A DNA stretch of 40,988 nt from Cyanobium sp. PCC 7001 (GTDB taxonomy: Bacteria; Cyanobacteriota; Cyanobacteriia; PCC-6307; Cyanobiaceae): NCBI RefSeq assembly GCF_000155635.1, contig NZ_DS990556.1, forward strand, positions 1,430,629 to 1,471,616. The letters are read 5' to 3'. The notes under the pieces are model-generated. The model was not told where the DNA came from. It saw only the letters and a program-made list of their open reading frames with translations, and did no database searches. Numbering within the stretch: the stretch's first letter is position 1; each line of letters starts with the position of its first letter. Shown here in pieces: positions 1-7,959 of this stretch. The position numbers and the translations under genes were made by a program.

Positions 1-1640
1 AGCAGACAGGCATCGAGCGGCTCGCACTGGGCCGGCTCGCGGCAGGCCGCCTGGTACTCCTGGCGGAAGTAGCGCAGGGTGCTGAGCACCGGATTGGGAG
101 CCGCCTGGCCCAGGCCGCAGAGGCTGGTGGCGCCCACCATGCCGCACAGCGCCTCGAGCCGCTCCAGATCACCCAGCGAGGCGCGCCGCTCCACGAAGCG
201 ATCCAGCAGCTGCAGCAGCTGCACCGTGCCGGCTCGGCAGGGCACGCACTTGCCGCAGCTCTCGTTGACGCTGAAGCGCATGAAGTGGCGCGCCACCTCC
301 GGCATGGCGGTGCGCTCACCCATCACCACCAGCCCGCCCGAGCCCATCATCGAGCCCAGGGCGCGCAGGCTTTCGTAGTCCACCGGGGTGTCGAGCAGGT
401 GGGCGGGGATGCAGCCGCCGGAGGGGCCGCCGGTCTGCACCGCCTTCACACCGCCGTCGGGCCCCTCGCCGCCGGGCACGCCGCCGCCGATGGTCTGCAC
501 CACCGTGCGCAGGCTGGTGCCCATCGGCACCTCCACCAGCCCCGTGCGCTCCACCGCCCCGGAGAGGGCGAACACCTTGGTGCCCTTGCTGCCCTCGGTG
601 CCCATGGCCGCATACCAGTCGCCCCCCTCCCGCAGGATCACCGGAATCGAGGCCAGGGTTTCCACGTTGTTGATCAGGGTGGGCGCACCCCACAGACCCA
701 CCTGGGCGGGGAACGGCGGCCGCGGCCGCGGCGTGCCGCGCTGTCCCTGGATCGAGGCCAGCAGGGCCGTTTCCTCGCCGCACACGTAGGCGCCGGCCCC
801 CACCCGCACCTCCAGGCGCAGGTTGAAGGAGCTGCCGGCGATCCCGTTCCCCAGCAGCCCCTTGCTGCGGGCCTGCCTGAGGGCCAGCCGCAGGCGCTCG
901 ATCGCCAGCGGGTACTCGGCCCGCACATACACGTAGCCCTGGTCGGCCCCCACCGCGAACGCGGCGATGGCCATGCCCTCGATCAGCCGGTGGGGATCGC
1001 TCTCCAGGACGCTGCGGTCCATGAAGGCGCCGGGGTCGCCCTCGTCGGCGTTGCACACCACCGTGCGGGGCCCGGGCGGCTGCAGGGCCACCGTGTCCCA
1101 CTTCAGGCCAGTGGGATAGCCCGCACCGCCGCGGCCGCGCAGGCCGCTGCGCTTCACCTGATCGCGCACCTGCTCAGGGGTGCACTCCAGCAGCACCCGC
1201 TTGAGCTGGGCGTAGCTGCCGTGGGCCAGGGCATCGTCGATCGACTCGGGGTTCACCACGCCGCAGCTCTCCAGCACCACCGCCTTCTGCAGGGCGAAGA
1301 AGGGGTGGGCGGGATCGAGACGCTGGGCGGCCAGCCCATCCGCAACAGCGGTGGCCAGGCCGGTGGCCGCCTCCAGCAGGGCGGGGGCCTGCGCGGGGGT
1401 GAGGTCGGCGTAGAGCTCGGTGCTGGCGGTGCCGGGAGCTTCACCCGTGCGGTCGAGCGCCACCAGGGGGCCGCGGCCGCACAGCCGCAGGCAGCCCACC
1501 GGCTTGATCGTCACTGCGTCGGCGGCGCCACCCAGCTGATCCCTGGCGGCGAGCAGGGCCGAGCGCAGGGCCTCGGCCCCGGCAGAGCGGCAGCCGCTGG
1601 CGGCGCAGCAGCGCAGATGCAGCTGGGACATGCCACTCAT
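1..1640 (-). CDS. hoxF: HoxF, diaphorase subunit of bidirectional NiFe hydrogenase (3' end outside window)
   Basis: NuoF-like flavoprotein that carries FMN and exchanges electrons with NAD(P)H for the cytoplasmic Hox hydrogenase. The N-terminus has a thioredoxin-like 2Fe-2S domain: Cys12 and Cys17 (C-x4-C), then GCLRLCGRGP with C-x3-C. The nucleotide/FMN-binding stretch GRGGAGYPTGLKW follows near residue 170, and near the C-terminus the 4Fe-4S motif SCGKCVPCRAGT with a later LCGLG cysteine. About 546 codons are visible and the stop lies beyond base 1, so only the extreme tail is missing. The start ATG at 1640 overlaps the hoxE stop (TGATG), implying translational coupling; an ATG at 1631 is an in-frame alternative. 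A formate dehydrogenase diaphorase is the main other reading, but the HoxE partner favours Hox. Confidence 0.88.
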   Translation of the reverse strand, partial: MSGMSQLHLRCCAASGCRSAGAEALRSALLAARDQLGGAADAVTIKPVGCLRLCGRGPLVALDRTGEAPGTASTELYADLTPAQAPALLEAATGLATAVADGLAAQRLDPAHPFFALQKAVVLESCGVVNPESIDDALAHGSYAQLKRVLLECTPEQVRDQVKRSGLRGRGGAGYPTGLKWDTVALQPPGPRTVVCNADEGDPGAFMDRSVLESDPHRLIEGMAIAAFAVGADQGYVYVRAEYPLAIERLRLALRQARSKGLLGNGIAGSSFNLRLEVRVGAGAYVCGEETALLASIQGQRGTPRPRPPFPAQVGLWGAPTLINNVETLASIPVILREGGDWYAAMGTEGSKGTKVFALSGAVERTGLVEVPMGTSLRTVVQTIGGGVPGGEGPDGGVKAVQTGGPSGGCIPAHLLDTPVDYESLRALGSMMGSGGLVVMGERTAMPEVARHFMRFSVNESCGKCVPCRAGTVQLLQLLDRFVERRASLGDLERLEALCGMVGATSLCGLGQAAPNPVLSTLRYFRQEYQAACREPAQCEPLDACL

Positions 1641-2176
1641 CACACCCCTCCGCCGGAGCCAGCCTCCGCAGAGGCCGTCAGCCCCAGGGCCGCCAGGCGC
1701 CCGTCCAGCGCCGCCGGGTCGTCCATCGGCAGGCGCGGCTCCATCTGCCCGTCCACCACCAGCACCGGGGCCTGGCCGCAGGCCCCCAGGCAGCTCACGT
1801 GCTCGAGGGCCCAGTTGCCATTGCCGGCGGGATCGTCGAGCTGGAGCCCGAGGCGCTGCTCCAGGCGCGCGGCCAGCTCTCCGCCCCCCTTCACGAAACA
1901 GGCGGTGCCGAGGCACACCGCGCAGCGGTGGGCGGTGGGCGCCTCCAGCCGGAACAGGTGGTAGAAGCTGGCCACCCCGTGCACCCGGGCCAGGGGCAGC
2001 TTCAGCTCCCGCGCCACCTGCTCCAGGGCTCCCGGCGGCAGGTAGCCGTAGAGCTCCTGCACCTGGTGCAGCACCTCGATCAGGGCATCGGCGCGGCCGC
2101 GCTGCTGGCGGATCAGCCGCGTGGTGCGCTCCACCGCCTGGGGCGGCAGCTCGGCCAGGGTCGGGGGCGCGGGCAT
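1640..2176 (-). CDS. hoxE: HoxE, 2Fe-2S subunit of bidirectional hydrogenase
   Basis: NuoE-like (24 kDa-type) 178-residue protein, the usual length for HoxE, which accompanies HoxF and HoxU in the diaphorase module of cyanobacterial Hox hydrogenase. The thioredoxin-like fold has the expected 2Fe-2S ligands: Cys88 and Cys93 in CLGTAC (C-x4-C) and Cys129 and Cys133 in CLGAC (C-x3-C). The helical N-terminal part (residues 15-75) matches NuoE, ending in GVASFYHLF. A GAGG ribosome site lies about 8 bases before the ATG. It is first in the hoxEF transcription unit, with hoxF starting inside its stop codon. The divergent deacetylase-family gene begins 92 bases upstream, so the promoter must lie in that gap. 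The low-complexity tail rich in Ala and Gly looks species-specific. Confidence 0.9.
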   Translation of the reverse strand: MPAPPTLAELPPQAVERTTRLIRQQRGRADALIEVLHQVQELYGYLPPGALEQVARELKLPLARVHGVASFYHLFRLEAPTAHRCAVCLGTACFVKGGGELAARLEQRLGLQLDDPAGNGNWALEHVSCLGACGQAPVLVVDGQMEPRLPMDDPAALDGRLAALGLTASAEAGSGGGV

Positions 2177-2268
2177 GGCTGGCGCCTCAGGGAGCTACTC
2201 CTTCCCTAGCCAGCGCCGCGACCGCTGTCAGCGATTGTGGGGAGAGGGATGTCTGGAGGTGGCAACGG

Positions 2269-3213
2269 GTGGGGGCCACGGCACTGGTGATCGATCCGGC
2301 CTTCCGGCTGCACGACACGGGGCCCGGACATCCCGAGTGCCCGCAGCGGCTGGAGGCGATCAGCGGTGAGCTGGAACGGCGTGGCCTGCGCCAGCGGTGC
2401 ACAGCGCTGGCGGCGCGGCCCGCCACCGATGCCGAGCTGCTCCGCTGCCACACGCTCGCCTACCTGCAGACGGTGCGGCGCGAGGTGGCCTACGGCGCCG
2501 CCGTGCTCTCCACCGGCGACACCGCCATCGGCGAGGCCTCGGAGGATGTGGCCCGGCTGGCGGCCGGCGGCAGCCTGGCGGCGGTGGATGCCGTGCTCAC
2601 CGGCGCCGTGACCCAGGCCTTCGCCGTGGTGCGGCCGCCCGGGCACCATGCGGAAGCTGCCCGCGGCATGGGCTTCTGCATCTTCAACAACGTGGCCCTG
2701 GCCGCCAGGCACGCCCAGGTGATCCACGGCCTCGAGCGGGTGCTGATCCTCGACTGGGACCTGCACCACGGCAACGGCACCCAGGCCATCTTCTGGCGTG
2801 ACGCCAGCGTGCTCTATGCCAGCACCCACGAATGGGGCAACTACCCGGGCAGCGGCGCCGCCTCGGAACGGGGCGCCGGGCCTGGGCTGGGTTTCACCGT
2901 GAACTGCCCGTTGCCGCCCGGCACCGACGGTGCCGCCGTGCTGGGGGCCCTGGCCGCGGCAGTGGAGCCCGTCGCCGATCGGTTCCGGCCCGAACTGGTG
3001 CTGGTGTCGGCGGGCTTCGACGGCCACCGGGGCGATCCCCTGGGTAGCTTCCAGCTGACGGATGGCGACTACGGCGACCTCACCCGCTTCTGCCTGGCCA
3101 TCGCCCGGCGGCACGCCGGCGGGAAGCTGGTGTCGGTGCTGGAAGGCGGCTACGGACTGGCGGGCCTGGCCGGCAGTGCCGCCGCCCACGTGGAGGCGCT
3201 GCTGGCGGGCTGA
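2269..3213 (+). CDS. Histone deacetylase superfamily (AcuC/HdaH-like) deacetylase
   Basis: Zinc-dependent amidohydrolase of the arginase/deacetylase fold, 314 residues. Key residues are all present: the His126-His127 pair in RPPGHHA, zinc ligands Asp164 and His166 in DWDLHHGNG, third ligand Asp251 in SAGFDGHRGD, and the active-site Tyr295 in EGGYG. Bacterial members remove acetyl groups from protein lysines, acetylpolyamines or small molecules; the substrate here is unknown. No ATG fits. I chose GTG at 2269 because GGAGG lies 9 bases upstream and translation then starts just before the conserved N-terminus; GTG at 2287 is the alternative. Its stop abuts, with no gap, the stop of the convergent Pat-like acetyltransferase, which suggests the two may act on the same targets (inference). 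Confidence 0.85.
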   Translation: MGATALVIDPAFRLHDTGPGHPECPQRLEAISGELERRGLRQRCTALAARPATDAELLRCHTLAYLQTVRREVAYGAAVLSTGDTAIGEASEDVARLAAGGSLAAVDAVLTGAVTQAFAVVRPPGHHAEAARGMGFCIFNNVALAARHAQVIHGLERVLILDWDLHHGNGTQAIFWRDASVLYASTHEWGNYPGSGAASERGAGPGLGFTVNCPLPPGTDGAAVLGALAAAVEPVADRFRPELVLVSAGFDGHRGDPLGSFQLTDGDYGDLTRFCLAIARRHAGGKLVSVLEGGYGLAGLAGSAAAHVEALLAG

Positions 3214-6030
3214 TCAGGTCCTGGGAGATGCCGCGGCCAGGTCGATCCAGGCCTCGACCGCCTCGGGGGTGGAGCGCTGGCTGAAGCCGAGCTTGCCGCA
3301 CACCCGCTGCATGGCCCGGTTCTCATGCAGGATCTCCGCCTTCACCCGGTCCACCCCCTCCTCGCGGCCGATGTGCAGCAGCTGGGCCAGCAACTCGGTG
3401 CCCAGACCCTGGCGCTGGTAGGGGTCGCTGATCAGCATCGCGAACTCGGCCTCGTTGCAGCCGTGCAGCCGGCTGAGCCGCCCCACGGCCAGGATGCGGT
3501 GCTCACCGGAGTCGGGATCGCGCCGGTCCACCACCAGGGCCAGCTCCCGCTCGTAATCGGTGAAGCAGATGCGCAGCAGCCGCTCGTGGGCGGTGCGGTG
3601 GCTCAGGGCCATCATGTGGAAGTAGCGGAAATACACGCTCTCCTCCGACAGCGTGCGGTGGAAGGCCACCAGCAGCGGCTCATCCTCCGGACGGATCGGC
3701 CGGATCGTCACCGGGGTGCCGTCCTGCAGGTGCCAGTGGCGCACGTACTGACTCGGATAGGGGCGGATCGCCGGCCGGGGCAGATGACAGCTGGCACCGG
3801 CCACCGGATGGATCACGATGCGCGCATCCACCGCCACTAGGGGCTGGCGGGCATCACCCGGCCGCACCAGCAGCGGGTTGATGTCGATCTCGCGGATGGC
3901 GGGCTGCTCCAGCACGAGCCGGCTGAGGCGCACCAGCAGCCGTTCCAGGCCCTCCAGATCCGCCGGCGGGCCGCCCCGCACCCCCTGCAGCGCCCGGAAC
4001 ACGCGGGTCTGCTCCATCAGCCGCCGCGCCAGGGTGGTGTTCAGGGGCGGCAGACCCACCGCGCTGTCCCGCGACACCTCCACGAGGGTGCCGCCGCTGC
4101 CGAACAGGATGACAGGGCCGAACTGGGGATCGAGGCTGCTGCCCGCGATCAGCTCCAGGCTGCCCTGCCGCTGCAGCATCGGCTGCACGCTCACGCCGTC
4201 GAAGGCCTGGGGGCCGAACTGCTCAGGGATGCGGCGGGCCATGGCATCGAAGGCCGCCGTCACGGCGGCGGGACTGGCCAGATCCAGCCACACGCCCCCC
4301 ACATCGCTCTTGTGGGTGATGGTGCGGCTGTTCAGCTTCAGCACCACCGGGTAGCCGATCGCCTCGGCGGCCGCGCAGGCCTCGGCCGCCGTTGCGGCCA
4401 GCCGGGTCTCCAGCACCGGGATGCCCGCAGCGGCGAGCACCTGCTTGGCCTCGGCCTCGCTGAGCAGCTCGCGGCCCTCCTCCTGGGCCTGGCGCAGCAG
4501 CCGGGCCCCAGCGCCCGGGCCTGGCGCCTCGCCGTCGCCCGGCGCCAGCGCAGCCTCCTGGTCCATCTCCTGATCCGACTCCGGCAGCAGCACCGGGGTC
4601 TCGTAGAGGCCGCGCAGGTTGTAGCCGAAGGTCCAGAGGGACACGAACAGCCGGGCGGCGGCATCGGGGTAGGGATTGGTGGCGATCCCGGCCGCGTTGA
4701 GGATCGCCGCGCCACTGGCCACCTCGTCGCCCCCCATCCAGCTGGCGATCAGGGGCTTGTGGCTCCCCTCCGCCAGCTCCCGCAGGCGCTGGGCCGTGGT
4801 GGTGGGATCGGTCATCGCCTGGGGCGTGAGGATCACCAGCAGCCCGTCGCTGCCGGGATCATCCAGGGCGATGCGGATGGCGCTGGCGTAGCGCTCGGGA
4901 TCGGCGTCACCCAGGATGTCGATGGGATTGCCATGGCTCCACTGGCCCGGCAGCACCGCATCGAGGGCCTCCACACCGGCGCTCGAGAGCTGGGCCAGCT
5001 GGCCACCGCTGAGCACCAGGGCATCGGTGGCGAGCACCCCCGGCCCGCCAGCGTTGGTCACGATCGCCAGGCGCGGACCGCTGGGCACCTTCGGCTGCTT
5101 GGCGAGCACGTCGGCCAGATCGAAGAGATCCGAGAGCCGGTCCACCCGCAGCACCCCGCAGCGCCGCAGCGCCGCCTCCAGCACCGCGTCGCTGCCGGCC
5201 AGCGAGCCGGTGTGCGAGGCCGCGGCCCGGGCGGCCTCGTCGGTTCGGCCGCCCTTGATCAGCACGATCGGCTTGGTGAGGGCCACCTCCCGCGCCGCCG
5301 ACAGGAAGGCCCGGGCGTCGCCCACGGCTTCCATGTACACCACGATGCTGCGGGTGGCGGGGTCGTCCCCCAGGTAGGTGATCAGATCGCCCCAGCCCAC
5401 ATCGAGCATCGAGCCCATCGACACGAAGGCGCTGAAGCCCACCCCCTGGCGATGGCTCCAGTCGAGTACCGCCGTGCAGATGGCGCCGGACTGGCTCAGA
5501 AAGCCCACATGGCCCGGCGCCGCCATGCCCGAGGCGAAGGTGGCGTTGAGCCCGAGGCGGGGATTCATCAGCCCCAGGCAGTTGGGGCCGAGCAGCCGCA
5601 TCCCCGACCCCCGCAGGATCTGGCGCAGCCGACTCTCGAGCGCCACGCCCTCCGCCCCCACCTCCCGGAAGCCCGCCGAGATCACGATCGCCGCCTTCAC
5701 CCCCGCGGCAGCGCACTCCTCCAGGCGGGCGGGCACCGTGGGCGCCGGGGTGGCGATCAGGGCCAGATCCACCGGCTCGGGGATCTCGGCCACGCCGGCG
5801 CAGCAGCGCACCCCCAGCACGCTGTGCCGATGCGGGTTCACCGGATACACCGTGCCGCCGAAGGGTGAGCGGATCAGGTTCCAGAGCTGGGTGCGCCCCA
5901 CGCTGCCCGGCCGCTCGCTGGCCCCCACCACCGCCACGCAGGCTGGCCGGAACAGGGAGGACAGGGGCTGGCGCTCACTGCGGAGGATGTCATAGGTGGG
6001 ATCGGTGCTGCGGCCCCGGGCGTCGGACAT
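3214..6030 (-). CDS. Acyl-CoA synthetase (ADP-forming)-like / GNAT fusion, Pat (PatZ/YfiQ)-like
   Basis: 938-residue multidomain protein. Domains in order: CoA-binding Rossmann domain (about 25-155, with [12 protein letters not shown] and [10 protein letters not shown]), succinyl-CoA-synthetase-like flavodoxin domains (about 170-460), ATP-grasp domain (about 520-745, with SEAEAKQVL and PVVLKLNS), and a C-terminal GNAT acetyltransferase domain (about 785-935, with the acyl-CoA loop [10 protein letters not shown]). This is the architecture of Pat/PatZ, which acetylate lysines and inactivate acetyl-CoA synthetase. His273 in SHTGSLAG sits where ADP-forming acetyl-CoA synthetases carry the phosphorylated His, so ligase activity may be retained. 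An acidic Pro/Ala/Gly linker lies near residues 485-505. It is convergent with the deacetylase gene with zero intergenic bases. The domain calls are firm; which activity operates in the cell is open. Confidence 0.85.
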   Translation of the reverse strand: MSDARGRSTDPTYDILRSERQPLSSLFRPACVAVVGASERPGSVGRTQLWNLIRSPFGGTVYPVNPHRHSVLGVRCCAGVAEIPEPVDLALIATPAPTVPARLEECAAAGVKAAIVISAGFREVGAEGVALESRLRQILRGSGMRLLGPNCLGLMNPRLGLNATFASGMAAPGHVGFLSQSGAICTAVLDWSHRQGVGFSAFVSMGSMLDVGWGDLITYLGDDPATRSIVVYMEAVGDARAFLSAAREVALTKPIVLIKGGRTDEAARAAASHTGSLAGSDAVLEAALRRCGVLRVDRLSDLFDLADVLAKQPKVPSGPRLAIVTNAGGPGVLATDALVLSGGQLAQLSSAGVEALDAVLPGQWSHGNPIDILGDADPERYASAIRIALDDPGSDGLLVILTPQAMTDPTTTAQRLRELAEGSHKPLIASWMGGDEVASGAAILNAAGIATNPYPDAAARLFVSLWTFGYNLRGLYETPVLLPESDQEMDQEAALAPGDGEAPGPGAGARLLRQAQEEGRELLSEAEAKQVLAAAGIPVLETRLAATAAEACAAAEAIGYPVVLKLNSRTITHKSDVGGVWLDLASPAAVTAAFDAMARRIPEQFGPQAFDGVSVQPMLQRQGSLELIAGSSLDPQFGPVILFGSGGTLVEVSRDSAVGLPPLNTTLARRLMEQTRVFRALQGVRGGPPADLEGLERLLVRLSRLVLEQPAIREIDINPLLVRPGDARQPLVAVDARIVIHPVAGASCHLPRPAIRPYPSQYVRHWHLQDGTPVTIRPIRPEDEPLLVAFHRTLSEESVYFRYFHMMALSHRTAHERLLRICFTDYERELALVVDRRDPDSGEHRILAVGRLSRLHGCNEAEFAMLISDPYQRQGLGTELLAQLLHIGREEGVDRVKAEILHENRAMQRVCGKLGFSQRSTPEAVEAWIDLAAASPRT

Positions 6031-6095
6031 GGCGGACTGACAACAGCGGGCTGGGACCAGCAGGCTGGAATGATGGAACTCCCTGACCCGTGACG

Positions 6096-6212
6096 ATGTA
6101 CACCGATTGGACGGCTGTGATCCTGCTGCTGCTGACGGCTGTACCCCTGGCCGTGGTGGTGGCGGCCGCCGCCTTCTTCATCAGGCAGCAGAAGACGACA
6201 TCGCGGCGCTGA
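6096..6212 (+). CDS. Small single-span membrane protein, 38 aa
   Basis: Short ORF reading [13 protein letters not shown] at the start, then a continuous hydrophobic helix to about residue 29 and a basic tail (RQQKTTSRR). The layout, a short acidic N-terminus, one transmembrane helix and a positive C-terminus, resembles small photosystem or NDH-1 subunits, but I could not match it to PsaM, PsbM, PsbX, PsbY, PetN or NdhP from memory. GTG at 6090 is an in-frame alternative start. No clear Shine-Dalgarno sequence precedes either. It diverges from the Pat-like gene and its last 32 bases overlap the end of the minus-strand zinc-ribbon gene. It may be real because the hydrophobic pattern is coherent, but this is unproven. 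Confidence 0.4.
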   Translation: MYTDWTAVILLLLTAVPLAVVVAAAAFFIRQQKTTSRR

Positions 6213-6399
6213 TCGGAGTCACGGTGGGACGTGGGGTCGGCACGGGCAGCCGACCCTGACCGAGGCACTCCAGGCAGGTGCGGAAGCGCTGGTCGTCGAG
6301 GCGCAGGATGCCGCTGCCGCCGCAGTGGCTGCAGCTCCGCTCGGCCCGGCGGGGGGCATGCACGGACTCGAGAGGGGCCAGCCTGGCTTCGGTGTTCAT
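6181..6399 (-). CDS. Small CxxCxG zinc-ribbon (DnaJ-type) protein
   Basis: 72-residue protein with two CxxCxGxG-like knuckles, CSHCGGSG and CLECLGQG, about 16 residues apart. This is the zinc-binding half-unit found in DnaJ cysteine-rich domains and in small cyanobacterial DnaJ-like zinc-finger proteins such as BSD2-type factors. It probably binds one zinc and may help fold or assemble another protein; no specific partner is evident. I start it at the ATG at 6399; an upstream ATG at 6456 would add 19 residues but would run through an inverted repeat that looks regulatory. The C-terminal 30 residues are Pro/Thr/Ser/Ala rich and probably disordered. Its 3' end overlaps a small plus-strand ORF. 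Confidence 0.6.
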   Translation of the reverse strand: MNTEARLAPLESVHAPRRAERSCSHCGGSGILRLDDQRFRTCLECLGQGRLPVPTPRPTVTPISAAMSSSAA

Positions 6400-6436
6400 C
6401 AGCGCGGCCCGTTGGGACCGACAGGGTGCATCACCA

Positions 6437-6456
6437 GTGTGCGCGGATTTGCACAC
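6437..6456. promoter_or_regulatory. Inverted repeat GTGTGC-N8-GCACAC, possible operator
   Basis: A perfect 6+6 base dyad with an 8-base centre lies 37 bases upstream of the preferred ATG of the zinc-ribbon gene (6399, minus strand). Its position suits a transcription factor site. It resembles CRP/FNR-type half sites, but the spacing is wider than the usual TGTGA-N6-TCACA and the NtcA core GTA-N8-TAC is absent. The regulator is unknown. Confidence 0.3.
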
Positions 6457-6492
6457 ACCATTCCCGAAACCTTCCTTAAGCCTCTATTGGCT

Positions 6493-7470
6493 TCAAGCGG
6501 CCGGCCGGCTGCGCAGCTCCTGCAGCAGTTCCGGGGCGCTGAGGCGGGAGCCCGGCGGCACCAGGTCGACACTGGCGGCCAGCAGGCCGATCACCCCGGC
6601 CGCATCCAGCCCCCGCTGCCGCAGACCCGCCAGTCCCTCGGCCCCCTCGCGCTTGCTCAGCCGCTGGCCTGAGGCCGGATCACACCAGAGCGGCCCATGG
6701 GCGTACACAGGAGGGTCCGCTCCCAGCTGGGCCATCACCGCCACCTGGGCGGCCGTGGAACGCCAGAGGTCGGCCCCCCGAACCACAGCGCTGATGCCGA
6801 GCGTGAGCTCATCCACCGCCGTGGCGAGGTGGTACGCCAGAAACCCGTCGGCCCGGCGCAGCACCACATCCCCCACCGCGCTGGCGGCGTCCAGGTCTCC
6901 CGGAGCCGCATGCAGCCCCAGCCGCCCATGCTCCCGCCAGCGGATCCGCCCCGGCGGCAGCCGCAGCCGCCAGCTGGGCAGGCGGCCCTGTTCCGGCCCC
7001 CACCGGGGCGCAACGGTGCGGCAGAACCCTGGATACACGGCCCAACCGCCGTGGGGGGCGGACACGTCGGCCAGCAGCCGCCGGCTGCAGCGGCAGGGGT
7101 AAAGGCGGCCATCCCGGCGCAGGGCCGAGAGCACCGTGCCGTAGAGCCCCCGGCGCTCGCTCTGGCGCCACAGCGGCCCATCCCAGTGAAGGCCCAGCCA
7201 GCGCAGGTCGTGCAGGATCTCCTCTTCGGCTCCGGCGCGGTTGCGGGGGGTGTCGAGGTCGTCGAGCCGCAGCAGCCAGGTGCCGCCGGCCAGCCGGGCT
7301 TCCAGCCAGCTCAGCAGGGCCGTGCGCAGGTTGCCGCGGTGCAGGGAGCCGGTGGGGGAAGGGGCGAACCGGCCCCGGTACCCCCGCGACCGCCGATCCA
7401 GACCGGCCTGGATCTGCTGCTGCACATGGGCAGGAAGCGCGGCGGGAGGCACGGACAGACAGGAAGGCAT
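6493..7470 (-). CDS. gluQ: Glutamyl-Q tRNA(Asp) synthetase
   Basis: GluQ-RS is a truncated paralogue of glutamyl-tRNA synthetase that attaches glutamate to queuosine in the wobble position of tRNA-Asp. The protein has 325 residues with no anticodon-binding domain, as expected. The class I signature is RFAPSPTGSLHRGN (about residue 33), the KMSKS-type loop is RLSKREG (about 275), and the zinc site is CRCSRR with a downstream YPGFC. The ATG at 7470 immediately follows the T-run of the hup terminator. Only a few bases would separate terminated hup RNA from this start, so gluQ probably depends on read-through or starts further in; the conserved region begins near residue 28. A weak hairpin after the stop (6478-6493) could be its terminator. 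Confidence 0.88.
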   Translation of the reverse strand: MPSCLSVPPAALPAHVQQQIQAGLDRRSRGYRGRFAPSPTGSLHRGNLRTALLSWLEARLAGGTWLLRLDDLDTPRNRAGAEEEILHDLRWLGLHWDGPLWRQSERRGLYGTVLSALRRDGRLYPCRCSRRLLADVSAPHGGWAVYPGFCRTVAPRWGPEQGRLPSWRLRLPPGRIRWREHGRLGLHAAPGDLDAASAVGDVVLRRADGFLAYHLATAVDELTLGISAVVRGADLWRSTAAQVAVMAQLGADPPVYAHGPLWCDPASGQRLSKREGAEGLAGLRQRGLDAAGVIGLLAASVDLVPPGSRLSAPELLQELRSRPAA

Positions 7471-7471
7471 G

Positions 7472-7494
7472 AAAAAAGCGGCCCGGGGGCCGCT
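7472..7494 (-). terminator. Rho-independent terminator of the HU gene
   Basis: Read on the minus strand, AGCGGCC and GGCCGCT form a GC-rich stem closed by a short loop and followed by six T residues. It sits 28 bases after the HU stop codon. The T-run ends one base before the gluQ ATG. Confidence 0.8.
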
Positions 7495-7521
7495 GGTGCC
7501 GTCGGGCGGATCAGGAGAGGC

Positions 7522-7797
7522 TCAGCCCTGCACGCGATCCTTGAACATCTTGCCGGCGGTGAAGGCCGGAACCCGCTTGGCCGGGATCTTGATCTTCTCG
7601 CCGGTCTTGGGGTTGAGGCCCTGACGGGCGGAACGCTCGCGCGGTTCGAAGGAACCGAAACCGAGGATGGACACCTTTTTTCCTTCCACCACCGAATCGA
7701 TGATGGTCTCGATGGCAGCGTCGACGACCTGGGAGACGTCGGTCTTGGTCAGCTCGGTGCGGGCGGCCACGAGGTTGACGAGGTCAGCTTTGTTCAT
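7522..7797 (-). CDS. hup: HU-type nucleoid DNA-binding protein
   Basis: 91-residue bacterial histone-like protein. It begins MNKADLVNLVA, has the conserved GFGSFEPRERSAR turn and the DNA-binding beta-arm region RQGLNPKTGEKIKIPAKRVP, and ends with the usual FTAGKMFKDRV. HU binds DNA as a dimer, bending and compacting it and assisting replication, repair and regulation. Length and motifs match the family exactly. It has its own likely promoter about 70 bases upstream and a strong terminator, so it is probably monocistronic. Its lysine-rich, less Arg-heavy composition stands out from the GC-driven neighbours, as is typical of a highly expressed gene. Confidence 0.95.
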   Translation of the reverse strand: MNKADLVNLVAARTELTKTDVSQVVDAAIETIIDSVVEGKKVSILGFGSFEPRERSARQGLNPKTGEKIKIPAKRVPAFTAGKMFKDRVQG

Positions 7798-7868
7798 GGG
7801 AGCGGGGTAAGCCTCTGGGGCGCGATCGAAGCGGCGGCGGGGGCGCCGTGCGGGGCATCAGCGCGCCA

Positions 7869-7897
7869 ATGGTATGGGCCACACCCCGGGACTGCAA
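7869..7897 (-). promoter_or_regulatory. Predicted sigma70-type promoter for hup
   Basis: On the minus strand TTGCAG (7897-7892) and TACCAT (7874-7869) are separated by exactly 17 bases. Transcription would start near 7862, leaving a leader of about 65 bases before the HU ATG. The match to TTGACA/TATAAT is moderate. Confidence 0.4.
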
Positions 7898-7959
7898 CCA
7901 AGAAGCTCGCTGCTGCAACGGTTTTGGTGCCGGATTACCCCAACGCGGGTGTGCGGGGG

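Noticed and set aside
285-1964. Long plus-strand open frame of 559 codons opposite hoxF/hoxE
   Set aside because: It is the complement of two well-supported genes. High GC content removes stops from antisense frames; the composition (His, Gly, Ala, Gln, Arg rich) has no domain.
1-2176. Formate dehydrogenase diaphorase instead of HoxEF
   Set aside because: The NuoE-like protein overlaps the NuoF-like protein in the hoxE-hoxF order, and the HoxF N-terminal 2Fe-2S domain fits cyanobacterial Hox. A check for hoxU, hoxY and hoxH left of base 1 would settle it.
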